Shown: piece by piece, positions 54,370 to 61,725 of the stretch
Layout: the number at the start of each line of letters is the position of its first letter
How positions within the stretch are numbered: the first letter of the stretch is position 1
Assembly: GCF_000156575.1 (NCBI RefSeq)
Contig: NZ_GG666056.1
Coordinates: 26,613 to 90,612, forward strand
DNA: 64,000 nt
From: Anaerococcus lactolyticus ATCC 51172
GTDB lineage: Bacteria > Bacillota > Clostridia > Tissierellales > Peptoniphilaceae
Direction: 5' to 3'
Program-made: the position numbers and the translations under genes
The notes under the pieces: model-generated
Told to the model about the DNA's origin: nothing
Seen by the model: the letters and a program-made list of their open reading frames with translations, nothing else
Database searches by the model: none

Positions 54370-56022
54370 GTGGCAGAAACATTTCACTTTAATATTTCTA
54401 TGATAAGCAGAGGAAAAAGTAAATCGGCAGTTGCAAGTGCAGCATATATCTCTTGTGAGAAAATCAAAAATGAATGGGACGGAGAAGTTCACGATTACCA
54501 TAATAAAAAGGGACTTTTACATTCAGAAATCTTCTTGCCGGAGAATGTTCCCATAGCATTAAAAGATAGAACTACTTTATGGAATAGCGTTGAACTAAAT
54601 GAGAAAGCAAGTAACGCACAGCTTGCAAGAAACTTCATTATCGCCTTACCAAAAGAATTATCATTTGAAGAAAATAAGAAACTCATTACCGACTTCATAC
54701 AAGAAAATTTTGTATCAAAAGGAATGATAGCAGACCTTGCAATCCATGATGAAAGTGATGAAGAAAATAATAATATCCATGCACATATTATGACTACCCT
54801 CAGACCAATCAATGAAAAAGGAGAGTGGCAGGCAAAAAGCAAAAAAGAATATGTTCTTGATGAAAAGGGAGAAAAGATAAAATTAAAAAGCGGTAACTAC
54901 AAAACAAGAAAAGTAGAGCTGACAGACTGGAACAATAAAGGAAACGCAGAGAAATGGAGAGAGAATTTTGCAAGTCTTTGTAATCAGTATTTAGAAAAAA
55001 ATCATCAGGAAAAGAGAGTGGATCATCGCTCCTACAAAAGACAAGGGATAGAAGAAATCCCAACCATTCACATGGGAGCAAGTGCCAGTGCCTTAGAGAA
55101 AAAAGGAATAGAAACCGACAAAGGAAATATCAACAGAGAAATCAAAAAGCATAACTCTTTAGTAAAAGTTATCAAGAACAAGATAAAAGAAATCACTTCT
55201 TGGATAGACTCTTTACTTGGAAATCTGCAAGCAAAATACGATGAGTATAAACAGACCAAAAAAGATGAACTGGAGAACAAAGCGGAACTCTTTAACCTCT
55301 ATGAGTATATTTCTATCTACAACGAGATACAGGGAGAAAAAACAAAAAATTTATCCTACTACGGACAGATAAAAAAGGGAAATGCAGACCTAAAGAGATT
55401 TGTAAAAGCAATATACTATTTGAAAGATAATAAACTTCAAACCATAGCAGACCTACAAGGAAAAGTCTTTGAACTGGCAAAGCAAAGTAAAAATATAAGT
55501 GGTGATATTCAGAGTAAAACACAAAGAATTAAAGACCTAAATCAGTGTGTAAGCTGCATAGATTCTATCAAAGAAAACAAAGAAGTCTATCAGGAATACA
55601 AAAGCAAAACCATATTCAAAGACAGTTTTTACAATTCTCATAAAAAGGAAATAGACAGATACCTAAGAGCAAGAAAGATTATAGAAAAGTTTACCGGGAC
55701 ATCAGCCATAAAATTAAATGATTGGCAAAAAGAAATATCAAGCCTTGAAAAAGAGATACAAGACTTAAGCGAAGATAAAGCTAAAGTACAAGATGAATTT
55801 AAGCAGATAGACCATATCAAATATGCAGTAAAGATTGTCAATGATGAGTATGGAATAGATTTATCCATAGAGATAGACAAGGCAATTAAGAGAGGAGATA
55901 AACCAAGTGTAATTGCACAACTGAAAAAATTCCAAGAGCAAGAGGAAAGAAAGGGGCAGTACAAACAAAAAGCCAAGGAAAAGGCTAAAGAAAATTATAA
56001 AAATAAAGGGGAAGAAAGATAA
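54370..56022 (+). CDS. MobA/MobL (MobQ) family relaxase
   Basis: 550 residues. The relaxase domain starts FHFNISMISRGKSKSAVASAAY and has the metal-binding histidine motif NNIHAHIM (about 133-140), preceded by DLAIHDESDE. It should nick oriT and pilot the strand to a coupling protein. A long helical C-terminal region follows from about residue 255. GTG start behind GGAGC. The element has no coupling or pore proteins of its own, so transfer depends on a helper. Confidence 0.9.
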   Translation: MAETFHFNISMISRGKSKSAVASAAYISCEKIKNEWDGEVHDYHNKKGLLHSEIFLPENVPIALKDRTTLWNSVELNEKASNAQLARNFIIALPKELSFEENKKLITDFIQENFVSKGMIADLAIHDESDEENNNIHAHIMTTLRPINEKGEWQAKSKKEYVLDEKGEKIKLKSGNYKTRKVELTDWNNKGNAEKWRENFASLCNQYLEKNHQEKRVDHRSYKRQGIEEIPTIHMGASASALEKKGIETDKGNINREIKKHNSLVKVIKNKIKEITSWIDSLLGNLQAKYDEYKQTKKDELENKAELFNLYEYISIYNEIQGEKTKNLSYYGQIKKGNADLKRFVKAIYYLKDNKLQTIADLQGKVFELAKQSKNISGDIQSKTQRIKDLNQCVSCIDSIKENKEVYQEYKSKTIFKDSFYNSHKKEIDRYLRARKIIEKFTGTSAIKLNDWQKEISSLEKEIQDLSEDKAKVQDEFKQIDHIKYAVKIVNDEYGIDLSIEIDKAIKRGDKPSVIAQLKKFQEQEERKGQYKQKAKEKAKENYKNKGEER

Positions 56023-56024
56023 AG

Positions 56025-56777
56025 ATGGCAGACAACAGAAGATATTATTGGTTAAAATTGAAAGAAGATTTTTTTACAGATAAGAGAATCAAAAGGCTAC
56101 GAAAAATATCAGGAGGAGATACTTATACAATCATCTATCTTAAATTGCTTTTGCTTAGCTTAAAAGACAGTGGGAAACTGTATTATGACGGAGTAGAAAC
56201 AGACTTTATCAAAGAGCTTGCCTTAACGATTGATGAAACGGAAGATGATGTAATGGTTACAGTAAATTATCTTGTAGCACAAGGATTGATGGAGATAATC
56301 ACAGAAAATGACGAGTATTTTTTAACAGAAATCCCAAGTCTTATAGGTTCAGAAACAGCGTCTACAAGGCGTTCGAGGAAATCAAGAGGACAAAAAGCGT
56401 TGCAATGCAACAATGGTGCAACACCTTGCAACCTTTTGCAACAAAACTGCAACGGAGATATAGAGATAGATAAAGAGATAGATATAGAGTTAGAAAAAGA
56501 GGGGGAGATAGAAAAAATATCCCCCTCCCTTTATGGAGAATATAAAAATGTTTCCTTAACTGATGAAGAATATGGAAAATTAAAGGATAAAATGCAAGGG
56601 CATAGGGAAGAAATGATAGAGAAGCTGTCAACCTATTTGCAAAGCACGGGAAGAAACTATAAAGATCATTATGCGACCTTAGTTCATTGGTACGAACAAG
56701 ACAAAGGGAAATTAAAGGAGAGCAGTAAATCAAAAGTATATACCTTTGAAGATTATGACAAGGGGGAACACTTGTAG
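56025..56777 (+). CDS. Phage replisome organiser-type replication protein
   Basis: 250 residues. N-terminal domain RYYWLKLKEDFFTDKRIKRLRKISGG is the phage replisome organiser type; a low-complexity acidic linker (DIEIDKEIDIELEKEGEIEK) follows. The C-terminal segment IEKLSTYLQSTGRNYKDHYATLVHWYEQDKG is nearly the same as that of RepA at 40403 although the N-terminal domains differ. Starts 2 bases after mobL. The 170 bases after it hold a promoter-like AT-rich stretch only. Confidence 0.78.
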   Translation: MADNRRYYWLKLKEDFFTDKRIKRLRKISGGDTYTIIYLKLLLLSLKDSGKLYYDGVETDFIKELALTIDETEDDVMVTVNYLVAQGLMEIITENDEYFLTEIPSLIGSETASTRRSRKSRGQKALQCNNGATPCNLLQQNCNGDIEIDKEIDIELEKEGEIEKISPSLYGEYKNVSLTDEEYGKLKDKMQGHREEMIEKLSTYLQSTGRNYKDHYATLVHWYEQDKGKLKESSKSKVYTFEDYDKGEHL

Positions 56778-56950
56778 GCCTCGTATAAGACGGTGGAAAG
56801 GTGTTTTTAGAGCGTTAATGATAAAATAGGTATCAGACTATAGCTAAGTGTAAAATAGGGCTCAAAATTGCAGTATGGAAAAAATATCGTATTTATGATA
56901 AAATGATAATGATATGGTAATAAACTCAGTTATAAGGAGAGGATATATAA

Positions 56951-57274
56951 ATGCGAATTCAATTTACTGTAACCGATGAAGAACTTGAAATCTTAACTAA
57001 AAAAGCAATAGAGGGAGGTTTCCCAAGCGTTACTGAATATTGTAAGTGTAGCAGTTTACAAGAAAATACAAGCTATGCTGACCTATATACTACCTTATTA
57101 AACAAAATTAGCTCTTTACCGAAGGGCAAAGAATTTGTTTTAAGAGAGTTAATCGCAACACCTCCGGCATTGATTGGTAGATGGTTTTATGAAAATGTAA
57201 ATAAGGGACTTGTAAAAAATGTGGAACACATCGGAAAAGCTGAAGGTGGAGTAGAAAAATATAAAAGAATTTAG
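56951..57274 (+). CDS. DUF1413-like small protein
   Basis: 107 residues. The N-terminal half looks like a ribbon-helix-helix (RIQFTVTDEELEILTKKA, FPSVTEYCK); the second half LPKGKEFVLRELIATPPALIGRWFYENV fits DUF1413. Common in Tn4451-type elements. Function unknown; the layout suggests a DNA-binding regulator. RBS AAGGAGAGG. Confidence 0.6.
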   Translation: MRIQFTVTDEELEILTKKAIEGGFPSVTEYCKCSSLQENTSYADLYTTLLNKISSLPKGKEFVLRELIATPPALIGRWFYENVNKGLVKNVEHIGKAEGGVEKYKRI

Positions 57275-57295
57275 ATAATGTTGGAGGTGCATTTC

Positions 57296-58303
57296 ATGGC
57301 AGAAGAAAATAAAGAGATAGTTATTGTGGATAATAAAACTATACAAGAAAAAATATATCTTATTCGTGGGCAAAAAGTAATGCTTGATTCAGATTTAGCC
57401 GAAATATATGGGTATGAAACTAAAAACTTTAATAGACAGGTGAAAAACAACGCAGAAAAATTTGAAGGTGAAGACTTCATGTTCCAATTAACGGACGAAG
57501 AAATGGTAGAACTTTCAAGGTGCAAAAATTTCACCTTGAACAGAGGGACTGGTAGAGGAAGTAATATTAAATACAATCCTTATGCCTTTACAGAACAAGG
57601 TATTTATATGCTGATGACTGTATTAAGAGGTGAACTTGCTGTTAAGCAAAGCAGAGCTTTAGTTAGAACATTTAAGCAAATGAAAGATTTTATCATTGAA
57701 AACCAAGATTTTATCGGTTCAAAAGAATTAGTTCAAATAGCAGTACAGACAAATCAAAATACAAAGGATATAGCTGAAATAAAATTGCAAATGGCTACAA
57801 AAGAAGATTTGAAAAAGGTTATGGATAATTTTATAGATCCAGACACTTACAAGCATTTCCTTTTAATGAATGGAGATAAGATTGAAGCAGATGTTGCTTA
57901 TACAAAAATATATAAGTCTGCAAAGGAAAGCATTTATGTTATAGATAACTATATAGGTTTGAAAACCTTGGAATTATTAAGGGCTGCAAAAGACAATATT
58001 GAGGTTATAGTATTTAGCGACAATGTGAAAAACAAGGATATGCTTACAAAAAATATCCTAAACGATTTTAGAAAAGATTACCCTAATATCAATCTTAAGA
58101 TGAAAGTTGCAGGGAAAAAATATCACGATAGGTATATTGCTATTGACTATGGAACAGAAAATGAAGCCTTTTATCTTTGCGGAGCTTCATCAAAAGATGC
58201 AGGAAATAAAATATCAAGCATTACAAAGATAGAGGAATCTTCCAAGGATATGTATCATATGATGTTTGGCGGAATGCTGAACAATAAGGATTTGAAACTT
58301 TAA
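57296..58303 (+). CDS. ORF6N-domain protein with PLD-like C-terminal domain
   Basis: 335 residues. N-terminal ORF6N domain (IYLIRGQKVMLDSDLAEIYGYETKNFNRQVKNN, FTEQGIYMLMTVLRG), a DNA-binding module of phage and transposon proteins. The C-terminal part has IYVIDNYIGLKTLELL and KKYHDRYIAIDYG with an HxDR-like motif, as in phospholipase-D-like stand-alone domains. The combination suggests abortive infection or element-stability roles, unproven. Start ATG 57296, 8 bases after GGAGGT. Confidence 0.72.
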   Translation: MAEENKEIVIVDNKTIQEKIYLIRGQKVMLDSDLAEIYGYETKNFNRQVKNNAEKFEGEDFMFQLTDEEMVELSRCKNFTLNRGTGRGSNIKYNPYAFTEQGIYMLMTVLRGELAVKQSRALVRTFKQMKDFIIENQDFIGSKELVQIAVQTNQNTKDIAEIKLQMATKEDLKKVMDNFIDPDTYKHFLLMNGDKIEADVAYTKIYKSAKESIYVIDNYIGLKTLELLRAAKDNIEVIVFSDNVKNKDMLTKNILNDFRKDYPNINLKMKVAGKKYHDRYIAIDYGTENEAFYLCGASSKDAGNKISSITKIEESSKDMYHMMFGGMLNNKDLKL

Positions 58304-58353
58304 TATGTAAATGCTAAAGCGTTATTCAATGAATAGCTATAAGACTTGCGAAA

Positions 58354-58385
58354 GGCGGTAGAAATAAAACTCTATCGTCTTTTTT
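58354..58385 (+). terminator. Leader hairpin before tnpW
   Basis: GGCGGTAGA-N8-TCTATCGTC then TTTTTT, 28 bases before the next start. Confidence 0.7.
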
Positions 58386-58412
58386 AATTGCAACTAATAG
58401 GAGGAAAATAAT

Positions 58413-58598
58413 ATGAATGAAAACAGAAATGAACATAATACAGGAACAAAGACTATAAAGAAGATTGGAAAAGTAACTTATGAGGTTATTGTCCATTTTA
58501 ATGAAAATGCGACTGAAACCATGCAAGATAAATTGAAAAGGATAATGCTTAGAGAAATGGAGCGAGAAAAAGATAAAAAACCTCATAAAAATGATTAG
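58413..58598 (+). CDS. TnpW-like transposon protein
   Basis: 61 residues with TIKKIGKVTYEVIVHFNENATETMQDKLKRIMLREMERE, matching TnpW of Tn4451-type elements, where it lies next to one end. Function unknown; proposed accessory to the recombinase. GGAGG lies 8 bases upstream. It ends 25 bases before the right crossover. Confidence 0.72.
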   Translation: MNENRNEHNTGTKTIKKIGKVTYEVIVHFNENATETMQDKLKRIMLREMEREKDKKPHKND

Positions 58599-58605
58599 AA
58601 AGTCC

Positions 58606-58624
58606 TTGACAAGTTGTTACAGGA
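58606..58624 (+). promoter_or_regulatory. Right end of nested element with latent -35 hexamer
   Basis: TTGACA (58606-58611), AGTTGTTACAG, then the GA crossover at 58623-58624. In the chromosome no -10 lies at the right distance in virD4. In the circle it pairs with TAGAAT of the left end at 17 bases. Confidence 0.75.
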
Positions 58625-59422
58625 AAAACGGCGAAGTCTATTCTTATTTCATGTGGTGCAAGACTTGCTCCTTTTGATATTCAGGAGCTTAGGGACTTGA
58701 TGAAAGAAGATGAACTTGAGCTTGATACTCTTGGAGATAGAAAGACAGCACTTTTTGTCATTATATCTGATACAGATGATACTTTTAACTTTGTGGTATC
58801 TATCATGTACTCACAGTTATTTAATCTACTTTGTGATAAGGCAGATGATGAGTATGGAGGAAGATTACCTGTTCATGTAAGGTGCTTGCTTGACGAGTTT
58901 GCAAACATAGGCTTAATTCCCAAATTTGAGAAATTGATTGCGACAATCCGTTCAAGAGAAATTTCAGCAAGTATTATCTTGCAGGCACAATCTCAGTTAA
59001 AGGCAATCTACAAGGATAATGCAGATACTATTGTAGGTAACTGTGATAGCACTTTGTTTCTTGGCGGAAAGGAAAAGACAACACTTAAAGAGCTATCAGA
59101 AACGCTTGGAAAGGAAACGATAGATCTATATAACACTTCTGAAACACGCTCCAATGCTAATAGTTATGGACTCAATTACCAAAAGACAGGAAAAGAGCTG
59201 ATGAGTCAAGATGAGATAACGGTTATGGATGGCAGTAAATGTATCTTTCAGCTTAGAGGTGTAAGACCGTTTTTATCAGATAAATTTGATATTACAAAGC
59301 ACAAGAATTACAAGTTACTTGAAGATTTTAATAAGAAAAATGCCTTTAATATTGAGGAATATATCAAGAGAAAAGGGAAAGCAAAATTAAATAGAGAAAC
59401 GGTTATTACAAGAGTGCAGTAA
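58625..59422 (+). pseudogene. virD4: VirD4/TraG coupling protein, 3' part
   Basis: Continues the frame broken at 43486: KTAKSILISCGARLAPFDIQELRDLM, VRCLLDEFANIGLIPKFEKLI (Walker B DEFAN) and SIILQAQSQLKAIYKDNADTIVGNCDS. 265 codons remain, giving 594 residues when joined to the 5' part, the normal size. The first ATG is at 58697, but translation from it would make only the C-terminal half. Without excision the coupling protein is not functional. Confidence 0.92.
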
Positions 59423-59452
59423 GTCTAAAGAACATAGATTTGCTGCTTTTTT
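59416..59452 (+). terminator. Hairpin overlapping the virD4 stop
   Basis: GCAGTAAGTCTA-N7-TAGATTTGCTGC (with G-U pairs) then TTTTTT. The TAA of virD4 lies inside the left arm. Confidence 0.7.
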
Positions 59453-59475
59453 ATTACTCAAAATCAGGAGGAAAG

Positions 59476-59511
59476 ATGGTAAGGATAAGAAGTCCCACTA
59501 AGGAAAACTAA
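59476..59511 (+). CDS. 11-residue peptide or gene remnant
   Basis: ATG behind CAGGAGG, encoding MVRIRSPTKEN. It lies between two terminator hairpins (59416 and 59526). It may be a leader peptide, or the 5' tip of a deleted gene. No family recognised. Confidence 0.3.
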   Translation: MVRIRSPTKEN

Positions 59512-59525
59512 ATAGCAAGAGTATC

Positions 59526-59561
59526 AGCGATTGGAAAAGAAAAACTCCGATCGCTTTTTTT
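59526..59561 (+). terminator. Leader hairpin before the SSB-like gene
   Basis: AGCGATTGG-N10 to 12-CCGATCGCT then TTTTTT, 27 bases before the next start. Confidence 0.7.
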
Positions 59562-59587
59562 ATTGAAAAGAAAAGGAGAAATTTTTA

Positions 59588-59899
59588 ATGAAGCAAGAAA
59601 TGATTAACATCAATGCCAACTTATTGGCAGAACCAACTTTTTCAAGTTTTGACAAAGAGGGAGAAACGGTTGAAGTTGTAAACTTTACGCTTGTAAAAAA
59701 GTATGGGAAAGGCAAGGAATATATCAATTGTGCAGCCTATGGTGAAAAGTCAGAAACAGCAAAAGCCTTTGAAAAAGGTGATTTGATCCATATCTTTGGA
59801 TACTTTAAGAAGCGTGAAAAAGATGGAAAGACTTACAAAAACTTTGTTGTGAAGTCATACAACAAAATTGAAAAGAAAGAAGAAAACGAGGAGGAATAA
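59588..59899 (+). CDS. Single-stranded DNA-binding-like OB-fold protein
   Basis: 103 residues: ANLLAEPTFSSF, VVNFTLVKKYGKGKEYINCAAYGEKSETA and GDLIHIFGYFKKREKDGKTYKNFVV form the SSB/PriB-like OB fold. No acidic-phenylalanine tail as in housekeeping SSB; it ends KKEENEEE. Likely protects transferred single strands. Lies 4 bases before the Maff2 gene. Confidence 0.8.
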   Translation: MKQEMININANLLAEPTFSSFDKEGETVEVVNFTLVKKYGKGKEYINCAAYGEKSETAKAFEKGDLIHIFGYFKKREKDGKTYKNFVVKSYNKIEKKEENEEE

Positions 59900-59902
59900 A
59901 TT

Positions 59903-60061
59903 ATGGAATTTTTTACACAGGCAGTAAATGTATTAAAGATTTTAGTTATGGCAGTAGGTGCAGGACTTGGAGCATGGGGCGTTATTAACCTGATGGAAGG
60001 TTATGGTAATGACAATCCGGGTGCAAAATCTCAGGGCATTAAGCAATTTATGGCAAAATAA
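59903..60061 (+). CDS. Maff2 family protein, shortened
   Basis: 52 residues: EFFTQAVNVLKILVMAVGAGLGAWGVINLMEGYGNDNPGAKSQGIKQFMAK. This is the conserved N-terminal two-thirds of Maff2 (a TrbC/VirB2-like small membrane protein of CTn elements), which normally continues about 20 residues with a second helix. Here it ends at TAA after FMAK, and the DNA beyond no longer resembles the conjugation module. Confidence 0.75.
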   Translation: MEFFTQAVNVLKILVMAVGAGLGAWGVINLMEGYGNDNPGAKSQGIKQFMAK

Positions 60062-60114
60062 GGACGGAATAACACAACAAATTCTCTAAAACAAATCACT
60101 AAATCAATGTAAGA

Positions 60115-60143
60115 TTGAATGAAATCAATATTTATGCTATAAT
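60115..60143 (+). promoter_or_regulatory. Promoter of the XRE regulator gene
   Basis: TTGAAT (60115-60120), 17-base spacer, TATAAT (60138-60143), 35 bases before the next start. Confidence 0.7.
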
Positions 60144-60178
60144 TAAATAAATCTAATGAAAAGAAAAAGAGGGATATT

Positions 60179-60397
60179 ATGGCACTTAACTATAAACCAT
60201 TATGGATACAGTTAGCAAAAAAAGGTTTAAAGAAAACTGATGTAATAGCTATGGCAGGGCTTACAACAAATGTTATGGCACAAATGGGCAAGGATAAACC
60301 AATTACATTTAAGAATTTAGAAAGAATATGTAAGGCTCTATCTTGCACTCCTAATGATATTATTAGTTTTGAAGATGAATTTGAACAAGAGATTTAA
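60179..60397 (+). CDS. Small XRE/Cro-type HTH regulator
   Basis: 72 residues: LWIQLAKKGLKKTDVIAMAGLTTNVMAQMGKDKPITFKNLERICKALSCTPNDIISF, a complete Cro/C1-type helix-turn-helix of the YozG-like group. No partner gene adjacent. It lies on a segment inserted between the shortened maff2 and a virD4 scrap. Confidence 0.82.
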   Translation: MALNYKPLWIQLAKKGLKKTDVIAMAGLTTNVMAQMGKDKPITFKNLERICKALSCTPNDIISFEDEFEQEI

Positions 60398-60467
60398 ATT
60401 CTTATAGTTCTTTAAACTTGATTTATAAGGAATCAAAGAAAATCTTAATAAAGTTATCTAAAATTTT

Positions 60468-60593
60468 ATTGAAATAACAGTAATGGATGGAGGCACGTGT
60501 ATATACCAGATAAGAGTAGTAAGACTTTTACTATCTGATAAATTTGATATCACAAAACATAAGAATTACAAGTTACTGGAAGATTATGATTAA
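60468..60593 (+). pseudogene. Remnant of a second virD4 C terminus
   Basis: 42 codons (ending TAA) reading IEITVMDGGTCIYQ, then LLLSDKFDITKHKNYKLLEDYD. They align with the last third of the local virD4 (DEITVMDGSKCIFQ...FLSDKFDITKHKNYKLLEDF). The DNA differs at many positions, so this comes from a related but distinct element. No start codon and no upstream part. Confidence 0.85.
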
Positions 60594-60652
60594 ATATTAA
60601 GATATAATTATTTTTGGTAAAATATCTATATACAAACCATGGAGGTAGGCAT

Positions 60653-61171
60653 ATGAGGTCTTATGAAAGTAAGGAAGAATTAAAAAATGAGATTAAAAAA
60701 ACTTTTGCAAAATATATTTCAGAGTTTGATAATATCCCAGAAGAATTAAAAGATAAAAGAGTAGACGAAGTTGATAGGACACCAGCAGAAAATCTTGCCT
60801 ATCAAGTAGGTTGGACAGCTTTAGTATTGAAATGGGAAGAAGATGAGAAAAAAGGACTTGAAGTAAAAACACCATCAGATAAATTCAAGTGGAATCAATT
60901 AGCCGAATTATATCAATGGTTTACAGAAGCTTACGCTCATAAATCTTTAAAGGAACTAAAAGAACAATTAACAAAAAATATTGAAGATATTTATCTTATG
61001 ATAGATGAGCTAACAGAAGAAGAATTATTTAAACCTCATATGAGAAAATGGGCAGATGAAGCAACAAAAACAGCAACTTGGGAAGTGTATAAATTTATTC
61101 ATGTAAATACAGTAGCACCATTTGGTACATTTAGAACTAAGGTTAGAAAATGGAAGAAATTAGTACTTTAG
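60653..61171 (+). CDS. ClbS/DfsB family (DUF1706) protein, second copy
   Basis: 172 residues, the same length as the copy at 46120, with the same core stretches (DRTPAENLAYQ, GWTALVLKWE, TPSDKFKWNQLAELYQWF). The last 40 residues are almost identical, while the DNA there differs mainly at third codon positions. ATG 60653 follows GGAGGTAG; an in-frame GTG/ATG at 60614 has no ribosome binding site. Predicted DNA-damage or genotoxin protection by family only. Confidence 0.82.
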   Translation: MRSYESKEELKNEIKKTFAKYISEFDNIPEELKDKRVDEVDRTPAENLAYQVGWTALVLKWEEDEKKGLEVKTPSDKFKWNQLAELYQWFTEAYAHKSLKELKEQLTKNIEDIYLMIDELTEEELFKPHMRKWADEATKTATWEVYKFIHVNTVAPFGTFRTKVRKWKKLVL

Positions 61172-61208
61172 TAACATAACTTTGACGTATATTAGAATAA
61201 TTTGATTT

Positions 61209-61243
61209 AGACGATAGAAATTAAAACTATATCGTCTTTTTTT
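61209..61243 (+). terminator. Leader hairpin before the GntR cassette
   Basis: AGACGATA-N13-TATCGTCT followed by TTTTTT. Lies 27 bases before the GntR promoter. Confidence 0.7.
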
Positions 61244-61270
61244 ATACTCAAAATTAGGAAATTAAAGGGG

Positions 61271-61326
61271 TTGAAAAAATTTTTTATTGGTGGTATTATT
61301 AAATCAATAAGTACACATAAGTACAC
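61271..61326 (+). promoter_or_regulatory. GntR-ABC promoter with tandem operator
   Basis: TTGAAA (61271-61276), 17-base spacer, TATTAT (61294-61299). Directly after lies TAAGTACAC at 61308-61316 and again at 61318-61326, a 10-base period that puts both on one face of the helix at the transcription start. Likely the YtrA-type autoregulatory site. Confidence 0.65.
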
Positions 61327-61347
61327 TTCTGGAACAGGAGGTGCAAT

Positions 61348-61725
61348 ATCAATATTATAATAAATACCGATTCTAGCGAACCGATTTATGAACAAATCGA
61401 AAATCAGATAAAAAAACAAATTATGAATGAACATTTGAAAACTGGAGATTCTATACCATCTATGAGAGTATTAGCTCGAAATCTTAAGGTAGCTGTAATT
61501 ACAGTTCAAAAAGCTTATGAAAATTTACAAAAAGATGGATTTATTGAAACTATTCATGGCAAAGGCAGTTTTATTTCAGCAAGAAATATTGAATTACAAA
61601 AAATAGAAACATATAAAGAAGTGGAAGATTTAGCTAAGAAAATTGTCAAGAGCATACAATCAAGTTCTATTTCAATAGATGACTTAATAGATTTAATAAA
61701 AAAGATATATGAGGAGGGGCAATGA
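61348..61725 (+). CDS. GntR family regulator (YtrA type), non-standard start
   Basis: 125 codons: INIIINTDSSEPIYEQIENQIKKQI, then the winged HTH TGDSIPSMRVLARNLKVAVITVQKAYENLQKDGFIETIHGKGSFIS. YtrA-type proteins normally begin MNIII; here the M position is ATC (61348), 6 bases after AGGAGG. Other codons ahead of the fold are ATT/ATA. The first ATG (61423) would delete the first HTH helices. So it starts at a rare codon, or the start has been lost. TGA overlaps the ABC start. Confidence 0.75.
   Translation: MNIIINTDSSEPIYEQIENQIKKQIMNEHLKTGDSIPSMRVLARNLKVAVITVQKAYENLQKDGFIETIHGKGSFISARNIELQKIETYKEVEDLAKKIVKSIQSSSISIDDLIDLIKKIYEEGQ

Noticed and set aside
58697..59422. Stand-alone gene for the C-terminal half of VirD4
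   Set aside because: The frame continues upstream through 58625 into conserved virD4 sequence with no start codon, and matches the 5' fragment across the nested element.
60061..60467. Insertion sequence as the cause of the maff2 truncation
   Set aside because: No transposase and no terminal inverted repeats or target duplications were seen; a recombination breakpoint fits better.
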